64,000 nt of DNA from the NCBI RefSeq assembly GCF_014646575.1, contig NZ_BMNN01000005.1, positions 162,869-226,868 on the forward strand, written 5' to 3'. Positions within the stretch are counted from its first letter, which is position 1. Each line of letters starts with the position of its first letter. This DNA comes from Halopseudomonas pertucinogena (GTDB lineage Bacteria; Pseudomonadota; Gammaproteobacteria; Pseudomonadales; Pseudomonadaceae). The translations under genes and the position numbers were made by a program. The notes under the pieces are model-generated. The model was not told where the DNA came from. It did not search any database and saw nothing but the letters and a program-made list of their open reading frames with translations. Positions 32,300 to 40,785 of this stretch are shown in pieces.

Positions 32300-33364
32300 A
32301 TGGCTTTGATCAGCTTGCGCCAGATGCTGGACCACGCTGCCGAGTACGGCTACGGCGTCCCGGCCTTCAACGTCAACAACCTCGAGCAGATGCGCGCGAT
32401 CATGGAAGCGGCTGACAAGACCGACTCCCCGGTGATCGTCCAGGCCTCTGCCGGTGCCCGCAAGTACGCTGGTGCGCCCTTTCTGCGCCACCTGATCCTT
32501 GCCGCCATCGAAGAGTTTCCGCACATCCCGGTGTGCATGCACCAGGACCACGGCACCAGCCCTGCGGTATGCCAGCGCTCCATTCAGCTGGGCTTTTCCT
32601 CGGTCATGATGGACGGCTCGCTCGGCGAAGATGGCAAGACGCCGACCAGCTACGAGTACAACGTCGACGTGACCCGTCGCACCGTACAGATGGCCCATGC
32701 CTGCGGCGTCTCGGTCGAAGGCGAACTGGGGTGCCTGGGCAGCCTGGAGACCGGCCAGGCCGGTGAAGAAGACGGCATCGGTGCCGAAGGTACACTGGAC
32801 CTGGAGCAGATGCTGACCGATCCGGAAGAGGCCGCCGACTTCGTCAAGCAGACCAAGGTTGACGCCCTGGCGATCGCCATCGGCACCAGCCACGGCGCCT
32901 ACAAGTTCAGCCGTCCGCCGACCGGCGACATCCTGGCCATCGACCGCATCAAGGCGATCCACGAGCGCATCCCCAACACCCACCTGGTGATGCACGGCTC
33001 CTCCTCGGTACCCCAGGAGTGGCTGGCGGTGATCAACGAATACGGCGGCGACATCAAGGAAACCTACGGCGTGCCGGTCGAGGAAATCGTTGAAGGCATC
33101 AAGTACGGCGTGCGCAAGGTCAACATCGACACCGACCTGCGTCTGGCCTCCACCGGTGCCATGCGCCGCTTCCTGGCTCACAACCGCAGCGAATTCGATC
33201 CGCGCAAGGTGCTCAGCGAAACCGTCAAGGCCATGCGTGACATCTGCATTGCCCGTTACGAAGCCTTTGGCACCGCCGGCAATGCATCGAAAATCAAGCC
33301 GATCAGCCTGGAAGCCATGTACCAGCGCTATGAGAGCGGCGAGCTGGACCCGAAGATCAACTGA
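32300..33364 (+). CDS. fba: Class II fructose-1,6-bisphosphate aldolase
   Basis: This Zn-dependent aldolase interconverts fructose-1,6-bisphosphate with glyceraldehyde-3-phosphate and dihydroxyacetone phosphate; in pseudomonads lacking phosphofructokinase it acts mainly in gluconeogenesis. The 354-residue protein has [12 protein letters not shown], the metal and catalytic [28 protein letters not shown] and the second zinc/phosphate segment [12 protein letters not shown], plus NIDTDLRLA. It is the last gene of the tkt-epd-pgk-fba run, and its stop is 34 bp before the tandem hairpin array. Confidence 0.97.
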   Translation: MALISLRQMLDHAAEYGYGVPAFNVNNLEQMRAIMEAADKTDSPVIVQASAGARKYAGAPFLRHLILAAIEEFPHIPVCMHQDHGTSPAVCQRSIQLGFSSVMMDGSLGEDGKTPTSYEYNVDVTRRTVQMAHACGVSVEGELGCLGSLETGQAGEEDGIGAEGTLDLEQMLTDPEEAADFVKQTKVDALAIAIGTSHGAYKFSRPPTGDILAIDRIKAIHERIPNTHLVMHGSSSVPQEWLAVINEYGGDIKETYGVPVEEIVEGIKYGVRKVNIDTDLRLASTGAMRRFLAHNRSEFDPRKVLSETVKAMRDICIARYEAFGTAGNASKIKPISLEAMYQRYESGELDPKIN

Positions 33365-33397
33365 TCTGAGGATCGGGACATCGGAAAGGGCCGGGGA

Positions 33398-33799
33398 TTA
33401 TCTCGAAGCAGCGTATGCGCCGGCACCGCCGCTGGCCGAGATGGAACTCGGCCTTCCAGCCGTCCGGGATTGTCGAGTTCCATCTCGACGAAGCGTACGC
33501 GCCGGTACCGCCGCTGGCCGAAATGGAACTCGGCCCTCCAGCTGTCCGGGACCGTCGAGTTCCATCTCGACGAAGCGTGCGCGCCGGCACCGCCGCTGGC
33601 CGAGATGGAACTCGGCCCTCCAGCTGTCTGGGATTGTCGAGTTCCATCTCGACGAGGCGTGCGCGCCGGCACCTCCGCTGGCCGAGATGGAACTCGGCCT
33701 TCCAGCTGTCTGGGATCGTCGAGTTCCATCTCGACGAAGCGTGCGCGCCGGTACCGCCGGTGGCCGAGATGGAACTCGGCCTTCCAGCCGTCCCGGGAA
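33398..33799. repeat. Tandem array of 82-bp units, each a pair of hairpins (BIME-like)
   Basis: GTCGAG-TTCCAT-CTCGAC starts at 33472, 33554, 33636 and 33718, exactly 82 bp apart; a degraded unit lacking its first half-stem precedes them from about 33398. Each unit also holds GGCCGAG-ATGGAA-CTCGGCC (for example 33516-33535, with one stem mismatch). The loops of the two hairpins are reverse complements. Spacers carry small differences (for example GCGTACGC vs GCGTGCGC), so units have diverged slightly. ORFs across it on both strands are artefacts because 82 is not a multiple of three. The rest of the 494-bp fba-to-33859 gap holds only the next gene's upstream region. Confidence 0.92.
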
Positions 33800-33858
33800 C
33801 CTTTGACACAACGCCCATGCCGGCGATCTCTCGCCGGCCGTTAAACCAGAGACCACAC

Positions 33859-34134
33859 ATGTCCCAATCCGACGACGATGCCGACGCGGCATTCACCCAC
33901 GAGAAGCTGCTGGAAGCGGTAGAGAACCAGCTGGCGGAGGGTGCACCCGCTGCTGCCCAGGCTACCCTGAACAAACTGACGCTGGTGGGCTATGAGCGCG
34001 CCGACAGTCTGGATCTGATGGCCCAGGTGCTGGCCTTTCATATCAACCGGATGCTTGAGCAGGACGCTCCCTTCGATCTGGAAGGCTATGAGCGATCCCT
34101 GCGCAATCTGCCGGATCTGCCTGACAAGGAATAA
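33859..34134 (+). CDS. Small acidic hypothetical protein
   Basis: A 91-residue acidic protein beginning MSQSDDDADAAFTHEKLL, apparently all-helical (VENQLAEG, AQATLNKLTLVG, MAQVLAFHINRML). There is no signal peptide, membrane segment or recognised motif. The start is set just after the repeat array; longer readings of the same frame run into the repeats and are rejected. The next gene begins 3 bp after its stop, so the two are probably co-transcribed. The function is unknown. Confidence 0.7.
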   Translation: MSQSDDDADAAFTHEKLLEAVENQLAEGAPAAAQATLNKLTLVGYERADSLDLMAQVLAFHINRMLEQDAPFDLEGYERSLRNLPDLPDKE

Positions 34135-34137
34135 GCG

Positions 34138-34602
34138 ATGTCACCTGTTGCGATACTGCGCGTAGCGCTCTTCTATTTGCTGGCGGTTTTGCTGGCGACC
34201 ATTCTCGGGGGCTTGGCCCAGGCTCAGATAGAGCTGGCCGGCCTGGCCGACGCACCCGCCACCTTTGGCGAGCGGCTCGCGGCCACCTGGCAACTGCTGC
34301 CGGAGCTGCTGCCGACGCTGGCGGCGATGCTGGCGGCGGCCTTCATCATTACCCTGCCGATCGCCGAAGCGCTGGCACGGATATTCCGGCCCTGGCGCTG
34401 GCTGCTGTTCGGGGTGGCCGGAGCGGCGGGGCTCTGGGCTGCGTACAGGGTCGTGGATGGTTTTCTGCCACAGCTGGCCGTCACCACGCCTGGCCAGGGC
34501 TGGCAATGGGCAGCGGTACTGGTAGCGGTTGCCATCGGCAGCTGGCTGTTCGGCCACCTGACCAGGCCCAGAGCCCGGCGCGGACTGCGCGTACTGGGCT
34601 GA
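34138..34602 (+). CDS. Small inner-membrane protein of unknown function
   Basis: The 154-residue product has four predicted membrane helices: about 5-25 (LFYLLAVLLATILGGL), 45-68 (LLPTLAAMLAAAFIITLP), 78-98 (WLLFGVAGAAGLWAAYRVV) and 118-138 (WAAVLVAVAIGSWLFGHL), and a short basic tail RPRARRGLR. No catalytic motif was seen. It follows the acidic protein by 3 bp and is succeeded by two copies of the paired-hairpin repeat before the convergent dbpA gene. Confidence 0.7.
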   Translation: MSPVAILRVALFYLLAVLLATILGGLAQAQIELAGLADAPATFGERLAATWQLLPELLPTLAAMLAAAFIITLPIAEALARIFRPWRWLLFGVAGAAGLWAAYRVVDGFLPQLAVTTPGQGWQWAAVLVAVAIGSWLFGHLTRPRARRGLRVLG

Positions 34603-34617
34603 GGCGCGCCCAAGGAG

Positions 34618-34680
34618 GGCCGGGTTCCATCCCGGCCACAGGGTTGCCGGCGAGTACGCTGCGTCGAGACGGAACTCGAC
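34618..34680. repeat. REP-like paired hairpin, copy near 34.6 kb
   Basis: Hairpin A GGCCGGG-TTCCAT-CCCGGCC (34618-34637) is paired with GTCGAG-ACGGAA-CTCGAC (34663-34680). The second stem equals that of the tandem array rather than that of copies 1 and 2, and its loop has one change from ATGGAA. It lies 16 bp after the membrane-protein stop. Confidence 0.83.
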
Positions 34681-34698
34681 GATCCTGGTTTTCCGGAG

Positions 34699-34765
34699 GG
34701 CCGGGTTCCATCCCGGCCGCTGGGGTTGCTGGGAATGCGTTGCGTGGAGGTGGAGTTCGACGCTC
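34699..34765. repeat. REP-like paired hairpin with decayed second stem
   Basis: Hairpin A (34699-34718) is identical to the other dispersed copies. The partner region (about 34743-34765, GTGGAGGTGGAGTTCGACGC) has lost most of its complementarity. The element ends just before the dbpA stop codon at 34771, between convergent genes. Confidence 0.75.
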
Positions 34766-34770
34766 CCGGG

Positions 34771-36150
34771 TTACAGTAACCGCACCTTGAACTTTCTGCC
34801 TTTGATCTTTCCGGCCTCCAGCCGCTCCAGCGCGGTATTTGCCAGGTCCCAGCGTATCGCCACCAGCGCCTGAAAATCGCTGATGCTGATCTTGCCGATG
34901 GCATCCCCGGGCAGGCCGGCGTCGCCGGTCAGGGCGCCGAGCAGGTCGCCGGGGCGGACCTTGTCCTTGCGGCCACCAGCCACGGCAAGGGTGCGCATGG
35001 GCGGCAGCAGCGGCGGGTCCAGCCGCTCCGGCAGCCGATCCAGCGCATGCCATTCCAGCGGTTCGCCCAGGGCTTCCTCGATGCGCCGCGCGCGGCCCTG
35101 CTCGGCAGGTGCGACCAGACTCAGGGCCAGGCCCGGCTGACCGGCCCGGCCGCTCCGGCCGATGCGGTGGGTATGCACGGCCGGGTCTGGCGACAGCTCG
35201 GCGTTGATCACCGCAGCCACCCCTTCGATATCGATCCCCCTTGCGGCCACGTCTGTGGCGACCAGTACGCTGCAACTCTGGTTGGCGAACAGCGCGAGCA
35301 CCTGGTCGCGCTCGCGCTGTTCCATGTCGCCATGCAGCGCCAGGGCACTGACCCGATTGCTGTTGAGCAGCTGCTGAAGTTCCTGACATTGCTGCCGGGT
35401 CTGGCAGAACACCATGCAGGGTTGCGGACGTTCCCCGGCCAGCAGGCGCAGTACCGCCCGGGCGCGCTCGGCCGGATCGATCTCGTAGAAGCGCTGGGAA
35501 ATGGGGTTCTCCACAACGGCGTCCTCGATGACCACCTGCTGCGGATCACGCATGAAGCGACCGGCCAGGCTCTCGATGCCGGCCGGGTAGGTGGCGGAGA
35601 ACAGCAGCGTCTGCCGCCGTGCCGGCGTGGCCTCGATGATTTCGCTGATGGCGTCGATGAAGCCCATGTCGAGCATGCGGTCGGCTTCATCCAGTACCAG
35701 GCAGTTGAGCCGGTCCAGTGCCAGCGTGCCACGTTGCAGATGGTCACGCACCCGCCCCGGTGTACCCACGATGATCTGCGCGCCCTGCTCAAGGGAGGCC
35801 GCCTGCGGACCGAAGGGCGTGCCGCCGCACAGGGTCAGGATCTTCACGTTGCCGATGCCCCGGGCCAGCGCACGCAGGGCATCGGCGGTCTGGCTGGCCA
35901 GCTCCCGGGTGGGGCTCAGCACCAGCGCCTGGCAGCCGAGGAATGCAGGGTTGAGCGGTGCCAGCAGGCCGATACCGAATGCGGCGGTCTTGCCGCTGCC
36001 GGTGCGCGAGCGGGCGATCAGGTCCCCGCCGGCGAGGATGACGGGCAGGGACGCGCTCTGCACGGGCGTCATCTGCTCGTATCCGAGGCGCTTGATGCTG
36101 TCCAGCAGCGCGGCGGGGAGAGGGAGGGTGGCAAACGGGGAATGGCTCAC
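34771..36150 (-). CDS. dbpA: DEAD-box RNA helicase DbpA
   Basis: DbpA is an rRNA-activated helicase for late 50S subunit assembly that recognises hairpin 92 of 23S rRNA. The protein (459 residues from the GTG at 36150) has motif I RTGSGKTAAFG, DEAD, SAT, ATDVAARGIDIE and HRIGRSGRAG, and a C-terminal DbpA RNA-binding domain with KVRPGDLLGALTGDAGLPGDAIGKI, ending KIKGRKFKVRLL. The GTG start (VSHSPFATLPLP) matches family length; the frame stays open to 36273 but the extra residues are unlike the family. It converges on the small membrane-protein gene. Confidence 0.9.
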   Translation of the reverse strand: MSHSPFATLPLPAALLDSIKRLGYEQMTPVQSASLPVILAGGDLIARSRTGSGKTAAFGIGLLAPLNPAFLGCQALVLSPTRELASQTADALRALARGIGNVKILTLCGGTPFGPQAASLEQGAQIIVGTPGRVRDHLQRGTLALDRLNCLVLDEADRMLDMGFIDAISEIIEATPARRQTLLFSATYPAGIESLAGRFMRDPQQVVIEDAVVENPISQRFYEIDPAERARAVLRLLAGERPQPCMVFCQTRQQCQELQQLLNSNRVSALALHGDMEQRERDQVLALFANQSCSVLVATDVAARGIDIEGVAAVINAELSPDPAVHTHRIGRSGRAGQPGLALSLVAPAEQGRARRIEEALGEPLEWHALDRLPERLDPPLLPPMRTLAVAGGRKDKVRPGDLLGALTGDAGLPGDAIGKISISDFQALVAIRWDLANTALERLEAGKIKGRKFKVRLL

Positions 36151-36214
36151 ATCAGGGACCTGCAGGGAAAGGGCAGCAGAGTGTAACAGATGGCTTTGGC
36201 GGTATCGCGGATTG

Positions 36215-36379
36215 TCAGTTTCTGATGCGGGACTTGCGAAAGCCGCCATGGGAGGTGAAAGAGCCGGTATCACCCGTCAGCCAGTAGCGGGTCGCCCTGT
36301 AGCAGGCCTGCAGAGGGGATACATGGTAGCTGCGTATTTTCTGGTAGGCCCAGCGCCAGCTCTTCTCGCGGTTGCTCAT
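36215..36379 (-). CDS. Short Trp/Tyr/Arg-rich protein upstream of dbpA
   Basis: A 54-codon ORF begins MSNREKSWRWAYQKIRSY and ends HGGFRKSRIRN. It is basic (pI well above 9), rich in Trp, Tyr and Arg, with no membrane segment. A GAGAAG sequence lies directly before the ATG, and the gene is on the same strand as dbpA, ending 64 bp before its GTG start. It is too short for ordinary length cut-offs. The function is unknown and it may be a chance ORF. The remainder of the gap up to the acyltransferase (36380-36630) is AT-richer than its surroundings and holds nothing I can support. Confidence 0.4.
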   Translation of the reverse strand: MSNREKSWRWAYQKIRSYHVSPLQACYRATRYWLTGDTGSFTSHGGFRKSRIRN

Positions 36380-36686
36380 CTTCTCACTGCCTGTTTCGGG
36401 GTCACGGGACCCAATGACTAATACGGGCAGGGACTACTCGCACGGTGACCACTCACCTGCGACTCCGACTCTTCCTTGTGCCATGGCCAACTCAGGATGG
36501 TTTCGTTCCAGCCCAGCAAAGGGCTTTGAGGCAACTGGCCGATAATGGTTCATTTATATGTTTTTTGCCAAGCGCTCAACAATGCTGTGATTCTTTTGCG
36601 ACAGAATGGGCGGTGCGGCTCTTTATTTTGCTACCTTTCGTCGGATCGGCGATCATGCCGCGGCGAGACGGTCTGCAGCTCCCGTT

Positions 36687-37559
36687 TCAGTTCGGCGATA
36701 CGTTGGTCCTTGCCTCCCAGATGCTGTTGACCCAGCCCTGGAAGTAACTGCGGAACGCGGGATCCTCGCTGTAATCGCCGTGGAACAGGTCGGCTGGCAA
36801 TGTCTGGGAGCGGATGTCCACCAGGACCCTGGGTACTCTGCCGCTGACCAGCGCCCAGAAGCCGGGCGGCGACTGCTCCGGATAGACAATGGTGACATCC
36901 AGCAGGGAGCGCATCTGCTCCCCCAGAGCGGCGGCAACGAAGGCGATGCCGCCGGACTTGGGCCGCAGCAGATGGCGGTAGGGAGAGCCCTGCGCCCGAT
37001 GCTTCTGCTCGGTGAACCGCGTGCCTTCAAGGAAGTTGACCACCGTGACCGGCAGGTTGCGGAACTTCTCGCAGGCCCGGCGGGTGATTTCCAGGTCCTT
37101 GCCGCGGTCTTCGGGGTGCCTTGCCAGGTGAGCCTTGCTGTAGCGCTTCATGAAGGGGTAATCCAGAGCCCAGAAGGCCAGACCGAGAAATGGGGTCCAG
37201 ATCAGTTCCTTCTTCAGGAAGAACTTGAAATACGGCGTCCGGCGGTTGAACGACTGCACCAGCGCCGGGATGTCCACCCAGGACTGGTGGTTGCTGATCA
37301 CCAGGTACGAGTGGTCCCGATGTAGCTCGGCGTCATAGCGTATGTCCCAGACGGTAGGCAGCATGAGACGGAAGATGGCCTTGTTGATCTCGGCCCAGGT
37401 CTCGGCGATCCACATGACCCAGCGGGAGCTCCAGCGGCGGACACCCTGGTGCGGGACCACAACCTTGATCACGGCCAGCACCATCATGGGGCCGATACCG
37501 ATCAGGGTGTTCAGCAGAACGAGCAGGCAGGTGAGGGTGCCGGTCATCCAGTGGGGCAT
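36687..37559 (-). CDS. YihG/PlsC-family lysophospholipid acyltransferase, C-terminus apparently frameshifted
   Basis: The 290-residue inner-membrane acyltransferase has an N-terminal hydrophobic segment (7-35), the catalytic NHQSWVD (HX4D), the acceptor-binding FLEGTRFTEQKH and a KSGGIAFV block, matching YihG-type enzymes that acylate lysophosphatidic acid or related lipids. The reading frame ends WVNSIWEARTNVSPN, but shifting frame after the Glu codon at 36714-36716 gives GKDQRIAELKRELQTVSP and continues to a stop at 36631. That is the KDxRI-type tail expected after the tryptophan. One G seems to be missing from GAGGGC. The catalytic core is unaffected, so activity is probably retained. Confidence 0.85.
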   Translation of the reverse strand: MPHWMTGTLTCLLVLLNTLIGIGPMMVLAVIKVVVPHQGVRRWSSRWVMWIAETWAEINKAIFRLMLPTVWDIRYDAELHRDHSYLVISNHQSWVDIPALVQSFNRRTPYFKFFLKKELIWTPFLGLAFWALDYPFMKRYSKAHLARHPEDRGKDLEITRRACEKFRNLPVTVVNFLEGTRFTEQKHRAQGSPYRHLLRPKSGGIAFVAAALGEQMRSLLDVTIVYPEQSPPGFWALVSGRVPRVLVDIRSQTLPADLFHGDYSEDPAFRSYFQGWVNSIWEARTNVSPN

Positions 37560-37702
37560 ATATCAGTCCTCAAGCGACAAATCGGCCCCAAGCATAAACG
37601 ACTTTTGCCGGTGGTGCGGCTTCACTCGGAAAGGGTATTGAAAGTGCAGGCCATTACATTAAAGGATGGGGGCATCGACCATCAGGAGAGGGGAGCTGAG
37701 CC

Positions 37703-39340
37703 ATGACCCGCGGCACCTTGGGTTCCTGCACCGGCGAGATGGCCGTGGACCAGCCGGAAGTCGGCCAGCAGCTGATGCTGGCACGCCTGCTGCTGGCCGG
37801 TCTCGGCGGTTTCATGCTCTGTGTACCCTGGCTTCACCCGCAGCTGTACTGGGTTGGCTGGGTCGCCTGGCTGCCTGTGCTCTGGGCGCTGCGCGACACC
37901 GGGCCGCGGGCTGCGCTGCTGCTGGGCTGGGTGGCCGGTACAGTCTGTTTCGCCGGCGGCAGTTATTGGTTGGCCGGGTTCATGGTGAACCTCAAGCAGA
38001 TCAGCCCAGCCACCAGCGTGCTGCTCGCCGCCCTGTTCTGGGGCTACCTCGGCCTGAGCATAGGGCTTGCCTGCATGCTCTACCGCTGGTTGCTGCTGCG
38101 CCTCGGCGGTTGGGAGCTGCTGGCCTTCCCGCTCAGCCTGGTGGCGGTCATGGCGCTCTATCCGATGCTGTTCAAGACCCACTTCGCCGATGGCCAGGTC
38201 AACTTCCTGCCCGCCCTGCAGGCGGTCGAGCTGACCGGTGCAGCGGGTCTGGACGCGGTGATGGCGCTGTTTGCGGTGCTGCTGTACCGGCTTGTCATCA
38301 AGCGTGCGGTACGCACCGGCCCCCAGTCGGTCGTTGCCAATCGTCTGGCCTGGCTGCTGGTGCTGGGCTGGCTGGGTTACGGCCTGGTCGCGGTACAGAG
38401 CTGGGATCAGCGCATTCAGCAATGGGATACCCGCCGCATCGGCCTGGTGCAGCCCGACGACGCCATTACTCTGGACATACCCGAGCCGCCCCCGGGCTAC
38501 AGCCGCGAGTACCCCTGGGAAATGGAAGCGACGGAACGGCTGGTGGCAGCCGGCGCCGAGTGGGTGGCCTGGCCCGAAGCGCGCTACAAGGGCTATTTCG
38601 ACAACTACTCGGTGCGCCAGCGCTACGGGCGGGAAGTGGCCCGCACCGGCGTACCGCTCATTTTCCATGACGTGGAGCGCCGCTGGCTGAACGCCGAACA
38701 GACCAGCTACAACACCGTGGCATTGCTGGATGGCCAGGGCGAGCTCGCTGCCCGCTATCGCAAGATGCTGCGCATGCCCTTCGGCGAGTATCTGCCCGAG
38801 CCCTGGTCATGGCCGCTGCTGCGGTCGATCAACGACCGTGTGTTCGGCGAGTTCCTGCGGCCGCTCGGCGCCGGTGACGAGCATGTGGAGTTTGTGCTGA
38901 ACGGCATGCGGGTGATGCCGATGGTCTGTTACGAGGCGGCCTTTAACGATTTCGTCGCAGGGGCGGTGGACGATGACGGGGCGGGCAAGGTGCTGCTGTT
39001 CCTGTCCCAGGACAACTGGTTCGGTGAGAGCTCGCAGCCCCTGCAGCACGGGAACATGTCGATCCTGCGCGGGGTGGAGAACCGTCTGCCCATGGTTCAC
39101 CTGATCAACAACGGGCCGTCGGTCGCGACCGCCCCCAACGGCCGGGTGCTGGCCCGGGGGCCGGCTTTCAACCGGGCAGAGCTGCTGGTGAGGGTGCCCT
39201 TCGACAGTGCCTCAGGGGGCAGCTTCTTCAGCCGCTATCCGGGCGCCTTCATCAACACGGTTTATGCAATCCTGGCCGGATTGGTGCTGTATGCGCTGTG
39301 GCGTCGCCGGACCGATCAGGCCACCAGGCCGGCGCTGTAG
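37703..39340 (+). CDS. Lnt-like membrane protein with nitrilase domain (apolipoprotein N-acyltransferase homologue)
   Basis: The 545-residue protein has about six to seven N-terminal membrane helices (25-235), a periplasmic carbon-nitrogen hydrolase domain (about 245-500) and a C-terminal helix (512-532), the layout of apolipoprotein N-acyltransferase. The Glu-Lys-Cys triad is present: Glu292 in WPEARYKGY, Lys354 in RKMLRMPFGEYLP and Cys409 in MVCYEAAF. Sequence around these deviates from housekeeping Lnt (normally next to ybeX), so this may be a paralogue. GGAGAGGGGAG precedes the start. Its last 25 bases overlap the convergent flavoprotein gene. Confidence 0.78.
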   Translation: MTRGTLGSCTGEMAVDQPEVGQQLMLARLLLAGLGGFMLCVPWLHPQLYWVGWVAWLPVLWALRDTGPRAALLLGWVAGTVCFAGGSYWLAGFMVNLKQISPATSVLLAALFWGYLGLSIGLACMLYRWLLLRLGGWELLAFPLSLVAVMALYPMLFKTHFADGQVNFLPALQAVELTGAAGLDAVMALFAVLLYRLVIKRAVRTGPQSVVANRLAWLLVLGWLGYGLVAVQSWDQRIQQWDTRRIGLVQPDDAITLDIPEPPPGYSREYPWEMEATERLVAAGAEWVAWPEARYKGYFDNYSVRQRYGREVARTGVPLIFHDVERRWLNAEQTSYNTVALLDGQGELAARYRKMLRMPFGEYLPEPWSWPLLRSINDRVFGEFLRPLGAGDEHVEFVLNGMRVMPMVCYEAAFNDFVAGAVDDDGAGKVLLFLSQDNWFGESSQPLQHGNMSILRGVENRLPMVHLINNGPSVATAPNGRVLARGPAFNRAELLVRVPFDSASGGSFFSRYPGAFINTVYAILAGLVLYALWRRRTDQATRPAL

Positions 39341-40536
39341 CCCGATGACCAGGCCCACTGGAAATTGAACCCGCCCAGGTGGCCCGTGACATCCAGTACT
39401 TCGCCGATGAAATACAGCCCGGGACAGTGTCTGGCCTCCATGGTGCGGGAGCTGATCGCATCGGTATCCACGCCACCGAGGGTGACTTCGGCGGTGCGGT
39501 AGCCCTCGGTGCCTGACGGCCTCAGCTCCCAGCCGTTGAGCTGATCGGCGATGCCCATCAACAGCTTGTCGCTGAACTCCGCCAGTGTCCGTTCCCCCGC
39601 CTCGGTCCACCACAGCTCCTGCAGCTCGGTCACCAGTGCGCGCCCGAGTTTCCCGGCCAGTACCGTCCTGAGCAACTGGCGTGCCTGATGCTGCTTGGCT
39701 TCTCGCAGCCAGGTCCGGGCGTCGGTACCGGGCAGCAGGTCGATGGTGATCCGGTCGCCGGCCTCCCAGTAGCTGGAGATCTGCAGGATCGCCGGGCCGC
39801 TTATGCCCCGGTGGGTGAACAGCATGTTCTCCGTGAAGCTCTGGCCGTTGCAGCTCACCGTGACCTCCAGAGCCAGGCCCGACAACCGCTCGCACAGCCC
39901 CTTGAGCTGATCGGTGAACATGAAGGGCACCAGACCCGCGCGCCTTGCTATCAGGGGAAGCCCGAACTGTTCGGCTATCTGGTAACCGATGCCACTGCCG
40001 CCCAGAGTCGGGATCGACAGCGCACCGCTGGCAACTACCAGTGACTGGCAATCGATGCGCAGTGGCCGTTCCTGCTGGTGACAGGTGAGTCGGTAGCGCA
40101 GGGGTGGGTCCTCCAGCGGCTCCACACCCAGGATATCGCAGTGGATGCGGATCTCCACACCCGCCTGGGCGCATTCATCCAACAGCATGTTGAGAATGTC
40201 CTTTGCCGAGTCCCGGCAGAACAGCTGGCCATGCTTGCGCTCTTCATAGGGAATGGCGTGGCGCTCGACCATGCCGATGAAGTCCCATTGGGTGTAACGC
40301 TTGAGCGCGGCCTTGCAGAAGTGCGGGTTGCCGGAAATGAAGTTCGACGGTTCCACCTGATAGTTGGTGAAATTGCAGCGCCCCCCGCCGGACATGAGAA
40401 TCTTCTTGCCCGGCCTGTTGGCCTTTTCCACCACCAGCACCCGCCGGCCACGCTGGGCGGCGGTGGCTGCGCACATCAGCCCGGCGGCACCGGCGCCTAT
40501 GATCACCACATCAAAGCAGAGGGAGGAGACTTGCAC
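39316..40536 (-). CDS. HI0933/YhiN-family FAD-dependent oxidoreductase
   Basis: The 406-residue flavoprotein has an N-terminal dinucleotide-binding motif VVIIGAGAAGLMCAATAAQRG (9-29), the family hallmark KILMSGGGRCNFTN, LVVASGALSIPTLGGSGIGYQIA, and a C-terminal FAD-binding GLYFIGEVLDVTGHLGGFNFQWAWSSG. Proteins of this family (Pfam HI0933-like) are abundant but of unknown physiological substrate; one gut homologue, BaiN, reduces bile acids. It converges with, and overlaps, the Lnt-like gene. Confidence 0.87.
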   Translation of the reverse strand: MQVSSLCFDVVIIGAGAAGLMCAATAAQRGRRVLVVEKANRPGKKILMSGGGRCNFTNYQVEPSNFISGNPHFCKAALKRYTQWDFIGMVERHAIPYEERKHGQLFCRDSAKDILNMLLDECAQAGVEIRIHCDILGVEPLEDPPLRYRLTCHQQERPLRIDCQSLVVASGALSIPTLGGSGIGYQIAEQFGLPLIARRAGLVPFMFTDQLKGLCERLSGLALEVTVSCNGQSFTENMLFTHRGISGPAILQISSYWEAGDRITIDLLPGTDARTWLREAKQHQARQLLRTVLAGKLGRALVTELQELWWTEAGERTLAEFSDKLLMGIADQLNGWELRPSGTEGYRTAEVTLGGVDTDAISSRTMEARHCPGLYFIGEVLDVTGHLGGFNFQWAWSSGYSAGLVA

Positions 40537-40632
40537 TGTGTATCCGTGTCGATATCAACAAAAAGACGGTGGGTTCCGCCTCGGGCGCGCATGGTAGCAC
40601 GCCGCCCCCTTCGTGTTGTGCGGTGCCTGCTG

Positions 40633-40785
40633 CTATTTGAGCTGGGCCTTCTGTCGCCAGGCGGGCAACGGAGGCCGGCGCGCCGAGTTGCATACGGACT
40701 GTTCGGGCACCGCAAAGGGGCGGCACCACCAGAAGGTCGAGCTGCTGCTCGGGGTCTGCATTCGTGCAGGGTTCGGTTTCCACAT
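40633..40785 (-). CDS. Possible 50-residue protein in the flavoprotein-CDF gap
   Basis: ATG at 40785 is preceded by AGGAG at 7 bp and opens a 50-codon frame beginning MWKPNPARMQTPSSSS that contains WWC and ends QKAQLK. A competing frame starts with GTG at 40783 (METEPCTNADPEQQ) and runs 90 codons to 40511, inside the flavoprotein gene start. Both have similar third-position GC, so at most one is real and neither is recognised. The rest of the 263-bp gap shows no other feature. Confidence 0.3.
   Translation of the reverse strand: MWKPNPARMQTPSSSSTFWWCRPFAVPEQSVCNSARRPPLPAWRQKAQLK

Noticed and set aside
33398..33799. CRISPR-like array
   Set aside because: Whole 82-bp units are repeated including the inter-hairpin segments; there are no unique spacers and no cas genes.
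33328..33974. Several ORFs of 60-240 codons on both strands across the 82-bp array, encoding repeated Arg/Pro/Ser-rich peptides
   Set aside because: They are by-products of the hairpin repeats. The 82-bp period is not a multiple of three, the same repeat is read in all frames, and the true gene starts at 33859.
36445..36747. 100-codon plus-strand ORF between dbpA and the acyltransferase
   Set aside because: It overlaps the acyltransferase 3' end, has mixed composition and no ribosome-binding site or recognised domain; the overlapping minus-strand tail of the acyltransferase explains the region better.
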